A DNA stretch of 47,089 bases, taken from the NCBI GenBank assembly GCA_009928785.1, contig SABY01000017.1:1-47089 (forward strand). Direction: 5' to 3'. Below, piece by piece: positions 16,393 through 24,318 of this stretch. Below the pieces are notes generated by a model. The model did no database searches and was not told the DNA's origin. It saw only the letters and a list, made by a program, of their open reading frames with translations. The DNA is from Clostridia bacterium. Lineage in GTDB: Bacteria > Bacteroidota > Bacteroidia > Bacteroidales > 4484-276. Both the position numbers and the translations under genes were made by a program. The stretch's first letter is position 1. Each line of letters begins with the position of its first letter.

Positions 16393-16830
16393 TCACCGAG
16401 AACCAAGAAATCCAATAATCTCTGTAACTATTTTTTGATGATCGAAAGCTAAAGCGGGCAGTTGATCCAGCGCAAACCAGCGTGCATCGGCGGCATCATC
16501 GCCACCAGTCACAGTTACTTTTTCAGGATTGGCAAAACCATAAAAAACCACAGCTATGGTGCGTCCGCGTGGGTCGCGACCCGGATCGCCATAAGCACGA
16601 AACTGCGTCAGTTCTTCCACTGAAAGGCCGGTTTCTTCCATCAGCTCACGGGCAGCAGTGGCTATAAGTGGTTCATCCATCTCGATAAAACCTCCCGGCA
16701 ACGCCCATTGCCCTTTGAAAGGATCGTTGCCTCGCCGGATCAACAGCACCTGATGGATTTCGGAATGATCGCTAAAAATTGCAATGTCGGCAGTTACTGA
16801 AGGCCGGGGATATTTGTAGGTGTAGGACAT
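16393..16830 (-). CDS. Nudix hydrolase
   Basis: 145 aa. Complete Nudix box from Gly47 to Leu69: GFIEMDE, then seven residues, REL-x-EE-x-GL, with the metal-binding EE. The flanks (VLLIRRGNDPFKGQWALPGG and the late GDDAADARWFALDQLP) resemble ADP-ribose or NUDT-type hydrolases that also occur with NrtR-type regulators, but the substrate cannot be told from sequence. It starts 5 bp after the stop of the CtpA-type gene, so co-transcription is likely. Confidence 0.92.
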   Translation of the reverse strand: MSYTYKYPRPSVTADIAIFSDHSEIHQVLLIRRGNDPFKGQWALPGGFIEMDEPLIATAARELMEETGLSVEELTQFRAYGDPGRDPRGRTIAVVFYGFANPEKVTVTGGDDAADARWFALDQLPALAFDHQKIVTEIIGFLGSR

Positions 16831-16835
16831 AAAGA

Positions 16836-18494
16836 TCAGTTATTGTTTTGTGCGAATCCGCTCGCGGTATTTCTTCTCCGGTCAGTTTTCATCTGCTTAA
16901 CGGCCTGCTGAAAAGTGTTGTCGATGCGGTGGAAAATAGGATAAAACCCGGCATCATCGAGCACATTGCGGGCGATGAGTGCCTTGAGGAGTGTACGGAT
17001 TGTTTCGCGGTTGGCAGCAATCCCTGCCGCATCCCGTTTTACGCCATGCGTGTCGGCATAGTCGATAAACTCCTGCATGAGCTTCTCGTCGATGCGAAAG
17101 CCGCGATCATACGCCTTAACATCACTATAGCGCTGCAATTCCTCGCGGTGGGTATCGGTGTAATCGAACGCAAAGTCGTAGATAACGCCTTTGTTGATGA
17201 GCCGGTTGTAGTAAGCAAGATTTTCGCCCGTTTCGACAGGGACAAAAATATCGGGCATAATGCCGCCGCCGCCATATACTACTTTGCCACCGGGTGTAAT
17301 GTATTTCAACGAATCGCTGAAATGAATGCTGTCGGCGTGCAACGCTTCGCCATTGACAAACCTATTATGAAACTCGTTGTAATACGCTTCTTTGCCGTTG
17401 GCGTAAGGCTTCTGGATGCAGCGTCCTGTTGGGGTATAATAGCGGGCTACGGTAAGCCGGATGGCTGATCCGTCGTAAAGGTTCATCGGTTCCTGCACCA
17501 GGCCTTTGCCAAAAGAGCGGCGCCCCATGATGGTTCCCCGGTCGTTGTCCTGTATGGCGCCGGCCACAATTTCGCTGGCCGAAGCGGAGCCTTCGTCGAT
17601 AAGGATGATAAGCTCTTCGTCCTCAAAGTTGCCTTTGGCAGTGGCATAGGCGTAGTTGCGCGGACGGCTTTTTCCTTCGGTATAAACAATCAGCTCATCA
17701 TCTTTCAGAAACTCATCGGCCACCATGATGGCAGCCTGCAGATAACCGCCGGTATTGTTGCGCAAATCGAGAATAAGCTGGTGCATGCCCTCCTCTTTTA
17801 ATTTGCGCAAAGCCCGTGTAAGCTCTTCGTGCGTTGTAGCCGAAAATTTATTAACCTTGACGTATCCTATGGAGTCGTCAACCATGTAAGCGATATCGAC
17901 GCTATAGGTGGGGATGACATTTCGCGTAAGCGTAAAATCGAGTAAATCGGGTTCGGAGCGGCGAAACACGCGAATATTAACCTTGGTGCCGCGCGGCCCC
18001 TTGAGGGCTTTCATCACAGCTTCGTTGGCGATACCCACTCCGGCAATGGTGTCGTTTTCGACAATAACAATGCGGTCGCCGGCGCGAATGCCGGCCTTTT
18101 CGCTGGGGCCTCCGGCAATGGGCGAAATCACCATCACGGTATCTTTCTCTATCCGAAACTGCACGCCGATTCCTTCAAAGTTGCCTTCGAGTTGTTCATT
18201 TACCAAATCGAAATCCCTGGCAGGGATATACTGCGAATGCGGATCGAGCTTGGCGAGGATATCGGTGATGGCCTCCTCCTGAACTTCGTCAATGTTCACG
18301 GTGTCCACATAGTCGCGGCTGATGAGGGTGAGGATGTCGCTAATCTTGTTGTAATCCGAAAGATTGATAGCATAAACTTTGTTGCCGGCTGCACTCTTCG
18401 GAGCCATTCGTATTCCGGCCAAAATGCCTGTTATGAGAACCAACGCGAAGAGGAGTGGTAGATAAACTGTGATTTTATATTTGAACCTTGGCAT
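16836..18494 (-). CDS. C-terminal processing protease (S41, CtpA type)
   Basis: 552 aa. N-terminal membrane anchor (about 8-29), PDZ domain (about 90-180, with FEGIGVQF and GGPSEKAGIRAGD), and an S41 core with LDLRNNTGG, the catalytic Ser305 in GSASASEIV and Lys330 in SFGKG. The spacing of the Ser/Lys pair is that of E. coli Prc. It cleaves periplasmic proteins from their C-termini. The ~200 residues after the core are a Bacteroidota-type extension. Its upstream region faces rsmI across a palindromic -7 box (18524-18539). Confidence 0.94.
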   Translation of the reverse strand: MPRFKYKITVYLPLLFALVLITGILAGIRMAPKSAAGNKVYAINLSDYNKISDILTLISRDYVDTVNIDEVQEEAITDILAKLDPHSQYIPARDFDLVNEQLEGNFEGIGVQFRIEKDTVMVISPIAGGPSEKAGIRAGDRIVIVENDTIAGVGIANEAVMKALKGPRGTKVNIRVFRRSEPDLLDFTLTRNVIPTYSVDIAYMVDDSIGYVKVNKFSATTHEELTRALRKLKEEGMHQLILDLRNNTGGYLQAAIMVADEFLKDDELIVYTEGKSRPRNYAYATAKGNFEDEELIILIDEGSASASEIVAGAIQDNDRGTIMGRRSFGKGLVQEPMNLYDGSAIRLTVARYYTPTGRCIQKPYANGKEAYYNEFHNRFVNGEALHADSIHFSDSLKYITPGGKVVYGGGGIMPDIFVPVETGENLAYYNRLINKGVIYDFAFDYTDTHREELQRYSDVKAYDRGFRIDEKLMQEFIDYADTHGVKRDAAGIAANRETIRTLLKALIARNVLDDAGFYPIFHRIDNTFQQAVKQMKTDRRRNTASGFAQNNN

Positions 18495-18501
18495 TACTTA
18501 A

Positions 18502-18531
18502 TTGAATCTATGGGTTGAATTTTTACTTTTG
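18502..18531 (+). promoter_or_regulatory. Promoter of rsmI (TTG-N19-TACTTTTG)
   Basis: TTG at 18502-18504 and TACTTTTG at 18524-18531 are 19 nt apart, a full match to the Bacteroidota -33/-7 pattern. Transcription would begin near 18538, about 48 bp before rsmI. Confidence 0.65.
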
Positions 18532-18539
18532 CAAAAGTA
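18532..18539 (-). promoter_or_regulatory. Candidate -7 box for the CtpA-type gene
   Basis: The minus strand reads TACTTTTG here, directly abutting the rsmI -7 box so that 18524-18539 is the perfect palindrome TACTTTTGCAAAAGTA. I see no TTG at the right distance on the minus strand. Confidence 0.4.
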
Positions 18540-18585
18540 TCTAACGCAATTCATTTGATAATCTTATAATACATCATAGCGGCTT

Positions 18586-19257
18586 ATGTCCCGACTTTAT
18601 CTTGTTCCCACTCCCATCGGCAATCTCGACGACATTACACTGCGCGCCTTGCGCGTTTTGCAGGAGGTGGACTTTGTGCTGGCCGAAGATACACGCACTT
18701 CGGGCGTGCTGCTCAGGCATCATAATATCATTAAACCCATTACGGCTTATCATCAGCACAATGAGCACAAGGTTTACCAGAATATTGCCATGCGACTGGC
18801 TGGCGGAGCTACGGCAGCGCTGATGAGCGATGCTGGAACGCCTGCCATTTCCGATCCTGGTTTTTTGTTGGTGCGCGAATGTATCCGTTTGGGAGTAGCC
18901 GTGGAGTGCCTGCCGGGTGCTACGGCTTTTGTTCCGGCACTGGTCGATTCGGGACTGCCGGCTGACCGGTTTGTTTTTGAAGGCTTTCTGCCTCACAAAA
19001 AAGGTCGCCAGTCGAAGCTGGAATTTCTGGCGCAACTGCCTTATACTTTTATCCTTTATGAGTCGCCACACCGGCTGCTCAAAACGTTGCAACAACTCGC
19101 CGAACACTGCGGCACCGACCGTCAGGCTTCCGTGTCGCGGGAGCTGACAAAAATTTACGAGGAAACTGTGCGCGGCACGCTCGAAAGCGTGATCGAACAT
19201 TTTACCACTGGTATAATAAAAGGGGAATTTGTAATCGTGGTGGCGGGGAAATCTTGA
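18586..19257 (+). CDS. rsmI: 16S rRNA (cytidine1402-2'-O)-methyltransferase (RsmI)
   Basis: 223 aa. Tetrapyrrole-methylase fold with the RsmI signatures LYLVPTPIGNLDDIT at the N-terminus, AEDTRTS, SDAGTPAISDPG (SAM site) and FEGFLPHKKGRQ, ending at GEFVIVVAG. It lacks the extra C-terminal domain of longer homologues; about 220-235 aa is common in Bacteroidota. It 2'-O-methylates C1402 in the decoding centre. It is a single-gene unit with its own promoter, divergent from the CtpA-type gene. Confidence 0.95.
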   Translation: MSRLYLVPTPIGNLDDITLRALRVLQEVDFVLAEDTRTSGVLLRHHNIIKPITAYHQHNEHKVYQNIAMRLAGGATAALMSDAGTPAISDPGFLLVRECIRLGVAVECLPGATAFVPALVDSGLPADRFVFEGFLPHKKGRQSKLEFLAQLPYTFILYESPHRLLKTLQQLAEHCGTDRQASVSRELTKIYEETVRGTLESVIEHFTTGIIKGEFVIVVAGKS

Positions 19258-19263
19258 TCTAAT

Positions 19264-19306
19264 TTTTAGACGCACGACCGCCGCTTGGGGGCGGGGTCTC
19301 TACGTT
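19264..19306. repeat. Degenerate palindromic repeat related to the truB 3' repeat
   Basis: Begins TTTTAGACGCACG and ends GTCTCTACG, like the repeat at 19414-19440, but the centre differs (CCGCCGCTTGGGGGCGG). It lies directly after rsmI and could also act as a hairpin terminator, though no U-tract follows. Confidence 0.45.
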
Positions 19307-19320
19307 CCCAAATCAATATT

Positions 19321-19393
19321 CGTAAATCCGCAATCGTAAATCCGCAATCGTAAATCCGCAATCGTAAATCCGCAATCGTAAATCGTAAATCGT
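19321..19393. repeat. 14-bp tandem repeat (CGTAAATCCGCAAT x4) plus half units
   Basis: Four exact copies of CGTAAATCCGCAAT (19321-19376) are followed by two copies of the half unit CGTAAAT and a CGT. The unit is itself two diverged 7-mers (CGTAAAT/CCGCAAT), so the array has 7-bp periodicity. It fills the rsmI-truB gap and codes for nothing I can see. Confidence 0.9.
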
Positions 19394-19413
19394 CATTCGA
19401 TCGGGGATCTGCA

Positions 19414-19440
19414 TTTTAGACGCACGGCTGTGCGTCTCTA
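19414..19440. repeat. Palindromic repeat AGACGCAC/GTGCGTCT overlapping the truB stop
   Basis: AGACGCAC (19418-19425) and GTGCGTCT (19430-19437) form an 8-bp stem around GGCT. The TTTTAGACGCAC...TCTCTAC motif is shared with the degenerate copy at 19264. The truB stop codon (19416-19418, minus strand) is read from within it. Confidence 0.7.
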
Positions 19441-20159
19441 CCAACTTCATTTTTACCAAAAATGGTTTTAAATTCTTCTACTGTGAGGGCATCATCGTTG
19501 CGGTAATCGCCAATGGCTGTGCGGCATAATGAGGCGAGGTAAGCACCACTGCCCAGCGCTTTGCCAAAGTCGTTGGCCAACGAACGGATGTAGGTACCTT
19601 TGCTGCATTCCACCTCAAACCATACTTGTGGCATCTCTATTTTGGTAATAATAAATTTAAAAATTTCCACCTCTCGTTCGCGCATTTCCACAGGTTTATT
19701 GGCACGGGCATAGTCGTAAGCCTTTTTACCGTCGATTTTGATGGCCGAAAATACGGGTGGTTGCTGCCAGATAGTGCCAGTAAATTTCTGCACGATTTCA
19801 TGAATCATCTCCGGGGTGATGTGTTGTGTATCGAAAGTCTGGTCGGGTTCGGTCTCTAAATCGAAGCTGGGCGTAGTGTGCCCAAGTATCAGGCTGCCAG
19901 TGTATGTTTTTTGCTGCGCCTGGTATTGGTCTATTTCTTTGGTTTTGCGTCCGGTGCAAACAATCACCAATCCGGTGGCCAACGGGTCGAGCGTGCCGGC
20001 ATGGCCAATTTTGAGTTTGCGATGGCCGTAGGCGTATTTCAAAAATATGCGCAAGCTGTTCACCACATCAAAGGAGGTCCATCGCAGTTGCTTATTGATA
20101 AGAATCACCTCTCCGGTAGTAAAATCGGGGGGCTGTGGAATGTCGTTTTTTGAAATCAT
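19416..20159 (-). CDS. truB: tRNA pseudouridine-55 synthase (TruB)
   Basis: 247 aa. Catalytic aspartate Asp58 in GHAGTLDPLATGL, preceded by the family opening GEVILINKQLRWTSFDVV; later motifs are FSAIKIDGKKAYDYAR and CSKGTYIRSLANDFG. It makes pseudouridine at U55 of the tRNA T-loop. The last ~10 residues (VGRDAQPCV) are encoded by the palindromic repeat at 19414-19440, so the original C-terminus was probably slightly different. It starts 2 bp after the uppP stop and is the last gene of the ftsX-DUF3098-uppP-truB operon. Confidence 0.95.
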   Translation of the reverse strand: MISKNDIPQPPDFTTGEVILINKQLRWTSFDVVNSLRIFLKYAYGHRKLKIGHAGTLDPLATGLVIVCTGRKTKEIDQYQAQQKTYTGSLILGHTTPSFDLETEPDQTFDTQHITPEMIHEIVQKFTGTIWQQPPVFSAIKIDGKKAYDYARANKPVEMREREVEIFKFIITKIEMPQVWFEVECSKGTYIRSLANDFGKALGSGAYLASLCRTAIGDYRNDDALTVEEFKTIFGKNEVGRDAQPCV

Positions 20160-20161
20160 TT

Positions 20162-20944
20162 TTACGAAAGTATAATCGCAAGCATGCCTACGATGAAACA
20201 GTAAAGCGCGAAATAGATGAGTTTGCCTTTGCGCACAATGCCGAGCATCCAGCGAATGGCCATCATGCCTGCAATAAAAGCAGCCAGAAAGCCGACAAGC
20301 AATGGCACCCAGCCAATGGCTTCGTTGCTTAGCATTTGTCCGTCGGCAAGGTCTTTCATATTGGCACCGATGATGGGAATTAATACCATCAAAAATGAAA
20401 ATCTGGCCACGTCATCGCGTTTGTTTCCCAGCAGCAAGCCGGTGGCAATGGTGCTGCCTGATCGCGAAAGACCAGGCACGACCGCAGCAGCCTGTGCTAT
20501 TCCAATCACGAAGGCATCCAAAAAGCCAATAGCACGGGTGTTGAATTTCCGGGAATAGGTTAATGCAAGAATGGCGGCTGTGAGCAGGAGCATAGCGCCA
20601 ACGAAGGTAAGGTTCCCGTCGAAGAGCGTCTCCACCTGATCTTTAAAAAACAAACCTACAATGGCAATGGGGATAAGTGAAATAGCAATTTTGGTGAGAT
20701 ATTGTGTTTCGTCGTTCCATCGGAAACGGAAAAACCCTTTTATCAAAGCGTAGATTTCTTTATAAAAAACAACAATGGTACTCAGCACAGTGGCGCCATG
20801 CACCACCACAGTAAACACCAGACTATCTTTTACCTGGATACCCAACAGGGCTTTTCCAATCTCGAGATGCCCGCTGCTACTCACGGGCAAAAATTCGGTA
20901 AGCCCCTGGAGCAAACCCAGCAGTAAAGCTTCTATCCATGTCAT
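20162..20944 (-). CDS. uppP: Undecaprenyl-diphosphate phosphatase (UppP/BacA)
   Basis: 260 aa, about eight membrane segments. Family motifs GLLQGLTEFLPVSSSGHL near residue 14 (the acidic motif and the SSSGH loop) and PGLSRSGSTI near residue 155 (the catalytic arginine loop) are intact. It recycles the lipid carrier of peptidoglycan synthesis by dephosphorylating undecaprenyl pyrophosphate. It lies 9 bp after the DUF3098 gene and 2 bp before truB. Confidence 0.96.
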   Translation of the reverse strand: MTWIEALLLGLLQGLTEFLPVSSSGHLEIGKALLGIQVKDSLVFTVVVHGATVLSTIVVFYKEIYALIKGFFRFRWNDETQYLTKIAISLIPIAIVGLFFKDQVETLFDGNLTFVGAMLLLTAAILALTYSRKFNTRAIGFLDAFVIGIAQAAAVVPGLSRSGSTIATGLLLGNKRDDVARFSFLMVLIPIIGANMKDLADGQMLSNEAIGWVPLLVGFLAAFIAGMMAIRWMLGIVRKGKLIYFALYCFIVGMLAIILS

Positions 20945-20953
20945 AGCAAAAGG

Positions 20954-21259
20954 TTAGCTCTGTATGTTGCGCGGCTTTTTCATGATGGCATAGATGGCCA
21001 CCAGATAGCCGATGATAAGCAGAATGGGTGACAGGGTGAGCCGCTGAAAGTTGAACATATTATCGTTAAAAACGTCGGGGTCGTCGCTGCCACCGCCAAT
21101 CATCACCAGATAGCCTACCAGCAAAAAGGCCAGGCCTATGAGCAACCATTTGTAGTTGTCGCGGTCGAAAGCAAAGTTACGGCGCTCCTGCACAGGAATG
21201 CCTGCTGGTTCAGCGGCGGGATTTATTACAGCTTTGGTTTTCTTTTTATCAGTTTTCAT
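20954..21259 (-). CDS. DUF3098 small membrane protein
   Basis: 101 aa: basic hydrophilic N-terminus, then two hydrophobic helices (about 33-51 and 76-93) joined by the motif MIGGGSDDPDVFNDNMFNFQRLTLSPI. This is the Bacteroidota DUF3098 family, regularly found between ftsX and uppP. Function is unknown; position suggests a cell-envelope or division role. Confidence 0.88.
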   Translation of the reverse strand: MKTDKKKTKAVINPAAEPAGIPVQERRNFAFDRDNYKWLLIGLAFLLVGYLVMIGGGSDDPDVFNDNMFNFQRLTLSPILLIIGYLVAIYAIMKKPRNIQS

Positions 21260-21286
21260 ACGCTACATAAATTTGCGGCAAAATTA

Positions 21287-22162
21287 TCAATATAAATCTT
21301 CTGACCTTACCTTTAAGTATTTTTTCACTGCCAAATAATTGGAAAACCCCGATATCAGCAGGCCGAAAATGAGAATGAGCAGGCAAACGCCAATCACTGC
21401 TACCGGATCGATAAAGTCAGCGGCCTCCGCCGAATAGAATTTTAGGATGGCCAAAAGCACCAGCAATAACAAGCATGCTCCTCCCCCACCGATTGCGCCC
21501 TGCAAAAGCCCGCTGCGCACAAAAGGCGCACGGATAAACGCACCAGTGGCACCCACCAGCAGCATACTTTTGATAATCATCCGGCGCGAATACACCGCCA
21601 AACGAACAGTGTTATAAATGAGCATCATGCTGATGATAATTAGCAAAATACTGAAAGACAAGGTAAAGGTGGTAATGCGCCGAAGGTTACGATTTACGTC
21701 GTGGAGCAGCGCATGTGGGTAAAATACTTCATCTGTAAGGCTGAACCCTTGCAGGTACGCCACCACTTTTTGTGTGCTGTCGGGATCAAAATAACTTTTG
21801 GTAAAAAAGACTTCAAGCGAAGCCGGCAACGGATTGTATCCCAGAAATTCCGTAAAATCTTCACCCAACTCCTGCTGCAGACCGCGTGCGGCCTCCTCGC
21901 AGGAAACAAAACTGACCCGCTCTATCATTGGGCTTCCTTCTATAATATCCATCAGTTGTACCGCCTGTTCATGCGTCGAATTTTCTTTCAGCATCACTTT
22001 GATCCCAACATTTCCACGCAAATAGTTGGTAATTTGATGCGTGTGTACCGCCAGCAATGCCAACAATCCAAGTACAAACAGCACCAACACTATACCGAAG
22101 GTGGCCATTCCGCGGGCAGTTGTGTAGCGCCGATGTCGCCAGGGATCACGTTTGGATTTCAT
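21287..22162 (-). CDS. ftsX: Cell-division permease-like protein FtsX
   Basis: 291 aa from the ATG at 22162; an in-frame ATG lies 24 bp upstream. Topology is that of FtsX: one N-terminal helix (about 21-40), a periplasmic domain (about 45-165), then three C-terminal helices. With FtsE it forms an ABC-type complex that activates peptidoglycan hydrolases at the septum. ftsE is not next to it here, as is common in this phylum. It heads the operon with DUF3098, uppP and truB. Confidence 0.9.
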   Translation of the reverse strand: MKSKRDPWRHRRYTTARGMATFGIVLVLFVLGLLALLAVHTHQITNYLRGNVGIKVMLKENSTHEQAVQLMDIIEGSPMIERVSFVSCEEAARGLQQELGEDFTEFLGYNPLPASLEVFFTKSYFDPDSTQKVVAYLQGFSLTDEVFYPHALLHDVNRNLRRITTFTLSFSILLIIISMMLIYNTVRLAVYSRRMIIKSMLLVGATGAFIRAPFVRSGLLQGAIGGGGACLLLLVLLAILKFYSAEAADFIDPVAVIGVCLLILIFGLLISGFSNYLAVKKYLKVRSEDLY

Positions 22163-22183
22163 GTCAGTAATTATTTGCGTAAG

Positions 22184-22191
22184 CAAAATTA
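22184..22191 (-). promoter_or_regulatory. Candidate -7 box (TAATTTTG) of the ftsX operon
   Basis: Minus strand TAATTTTG at 22191-22184 matches TAnnTTTG, 21 bp before the ftsX ATG. A TTTG lies 21 nt further upstream (22216-22213), slightly longer than the usual spacer. Confidence 0.4.
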
Positions 22192-22250
22192 GTTTTAAAT
22201 GGTCATTTCTGACAAAGCGTTTAACAAACCAACCACTAAATCAGTTTAAG

Positions 22251-22258
22251 TACTTTTG
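22251..22258 (+). promoter_or_regulatory. Candidate -7 box (TACTTTTG) of the DUF2271 gene
   Basis: TACTTTTG lies 27 bp before the ATG at 22286. It overlaps a possible upstream TTG start at 22256 and so argues for the ATG at 22286. Confidence 0.5.
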
Positions 22259-22285
22259 CTGCTCATTAAATATCTAATCTTACTA

Positions 22286-23563
22286 ATGAAAAATAATTTT
22301 ATTCTCTCGATGTCTGTCCTGGTGGCAACTTTACTTTATTGTTTTACAAGTGTTTCAGCTTTCGCTAATGAAGGCGAAAACAGGGACAATACGCCCGGCA
22401 TTGTTACCTTAACAGTTTCCACCAAAACCGCCGGCGGAAACTATGCTCCCCGTCACGTGCTGGCTATCTGGCTTGAGAAAGACGGAGCTTTTGTGAAAAC
22501 GCGCAAAGCCATGGCCAACAGTCGCAAACAATACCTCTACACCTGGAAAGCTATTTCCAATTACAACGTCGTGGATGCCATCACAGGCTCCACCCTTACT
22601 TCGCATCAAGCGCACACAGTGCAATGGGACTGCACCGACCTGGATGGAAATGTGGTGGTGGATGGCACTTACAAAATACGTGTGGAATTTACCGAAGAGC
22701 ATGCCCAGGGGCCTTTACTTACCATTGATTTCACCAAAGGAGCACAGCCTGTTGTAATCGATTTGCCTAATCAACAATATTTTACCGGCATACAGCTTAC
22801 CTACGCACCCGATATTGTGGCTGTGGCCAATTTTAGTGTTAACAATCAGCAGACTTGCACCGGCGAGCAGGTAGTTTTTACTGACCAAAGTACCGGAGCC
22901 ACCTCGTGGCAATGGGATTTTGGCGCCGATGCCACGCCTGCCACTGCCACCACACAAGGGCCGCATCAGGTAAGTTATAGTGAGCCAGGAAACAAAACCG
23001 CATCGCTCACCATCAACGGCACCATTACCCAAACCATCAACGACATCGTGGAGGTGCTGCCTGATGCTGTGGCCACTTTTGCCTGGACGCAGCAAAGCCG
23101 TACCATCAGCTTTACCAACAACTCCACAGATGCTATCGCCTACCTGTGGGAATTTGGCGACGGGATTACCAGCACACTCGAAAATCCGGTGCACACATAC
23201 GCCGAAGATGGTGTGTATGTGGTAAGTCTGATTGCCTACAGCAATAATTGCCAAAATGGTTTTTGGAGCGAAGACATCATCATCAATACCGTCGGCGTGC
23301 CCGAGATAACTGCTACGCAGCAGTTTTCGATATTCCCCAATCCCGGCGCCGAAAGTCTTACCATTTCCACCCGGCAGAATCTCGAAAATGTTTTGATTTC
23401 TATTTTTAATGCCTCCGGACGCCAGGTACGTCAATATGCGTTTCCATTCTTACCGGCAAATAGCGCCACCACGCTTGCCGATCCTCTTACAACATCAGGG
23501 ATTTACTTTTTACAGTTGCAAAGCAGCAAGAATACCTGGCGCGAGAAGCTCCTGGTGCAATAA
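22286..23563 (+). CDS. Secreted DUF2271/PKD protein with T9SS sorting domain
   Basis: 425 aa from the ATG at 22286. Signal peptide (about 1-26), then a DUF2271-like domain (about 38-175) with HVLAIWLEKDGAFVKT and HTVQWDCTDLDGNVV. Two PKD domains follow: the first around SWQWDFGAD, the second around AYLWEFGDG. The last ~75 residues form a T9SS type A domain (FSIFPNPGAESL ... REKLLVQ). It should be an exported surface or secreted protein, and a T9SS client. DUF2271 is a domain of unknown function. It is probably co-transcribed with the next gene. Confidence 0.9.
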   Translation: MKNNFILSMSVLVATLLYCFTSVSAFANEGENRDNTPGIVTLTVSTKTAGGNYAPRHVLAIWLEKDGAFVKTRKAMANSRKQYLYTWKAISNYNVVDAITGSTLTSHQAHTVQWDCTDLDGNVVVDGTYKIRVEFTEEHAQGPLLTIDFTKGAQPVVIDLPNQQYFTGIQLTYAPDIVAVANFSVNNQQTCTGEQVVFTDQSTGATSWQWDFGADATPATATTQGPHQVSYSEPGNKTASLTINGTITQTINDIVEVLPDAVATFAWTQQSRTISFTNNSTDAIAYLWEFGDGITSTLENPVHTYAEDGVYVVSLIAYSNNCQNGFWSEDIIINTVGVPEITATQQFSIFPNPGAESLTISTRQNLENVLISIFNASGRQVRQYAFPFLPANSATTLADPLTTSGIYFLQLQSSKNTWREKLLVQ

Positions 23564-23574
23564 TCAGTTTGCAG

Positions 23575-24318
23575 ATGAGCATTCGCAAGAAACTTATTTC
23601 CGCTACCCATAGAAGAGTGCACAGGATTGCCTGGCGCCTTTTGATGTTTGGCTTGCTGCTGCTGATAACAAAGCCATCCGCCAGCCAGGAAAATGAACAA
23701 CTGTGGATAGGAATTCGCAGCGGCGTATCGCTGCCGTTGGGAGCGTACAAAAATAGTCCGGATGAAATGGGTGGCTTTGCGAGGGCAGGATTTTCGGTAA
23801 TCGCCGAAACTGCCTGGTTCTTCTCCAAACATCTGGGCGCCGGCATATCAGCTTCCTACAACTTGCACACAGTAGATGTAGCTGCACTCGGAAGATTTAG
23901 GATGAACAAAGACCCATTCCTTAGCAACATCATCATTCGCAGCGATCCCTATCTTATCATTACCGCCATGCCAGGCATTTATTTTCGGTATCCCATCAGT
24001 ACAAAGTTCACCGCCACTGCCAACCTGCATGTTGGTTTGCTGTATGGCCGCACGCCTTATCAACTTTTTAAACCTGATTATTACTTGTTACCCGATACCT
24101 GGCAGGAAAAAACGTCGGCACAGGATTACAAATTCTCGTGGATGGCTGGCGTAGCTGTGCAATATCAGGCTACGCCATGTATAGGATTGGTAGTCGCAGC
24201 CGATGTTTGCGCCGACCAACTGCAATTCAATTTTGTTACCGGCAGCGGTGAACGTACCGATAAGTTAAAAATGGCTTTTGTAAATCTTTCAGCGGGATTC
24301 CGCCTCAGCATTTTCTGA
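23575..24318 (+). CDS. Outer-membrane beta-barrel-like protein
   Basis: 247 aa from ATG 23575; an ATG two codons earlier (23569) is also possible. A long basic N-region leads to a hydrophobic signal (RLLMFGLLLLITKPSASQ). After that come alternating aromatic/polar strands typical of 8- to 10-stranded barrels (IGIRSGVSLPLGAY, LGAGISASYNLHT, FSWMAGVAVQYQ, VNLSAGFRLSIF), ending in an aromatic residue. It resembles porin-family or OmpW-like Bacteroidota proteins; the ligand is unknown. It starts 11 bp after the T9SS cargo gene, and its last 30 bp overlap the convergent gene. Confidence 0.72.
   Translation: MSIRKKLISATHRRVHRIAWRLLMFGLLLLITKPSASQENEQLWIGIRSGVSLPLGAYKNSPDEMGGFARAGFSVIAETAWFFSKHLGAGISASYNLHTVDVAALGRFRMNKDPFLSNIIIRSDPYLIITAMPGIYFRYPISTKFTATANLHVGLLYGRTPYQLFKPDYYLLPDTWQEKTSAQDYKFSWMAGVAVQYQATPCIGLVVAADVCADQLQFNFVTGSGERTDKLKMAFVNLSAGFRLSIF

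Noticed and set aside
19321..19393. CRISPR array
   Set aside because: Repeats are directly adjacent with no spacers, unit only 14 bp, and no cas genes.
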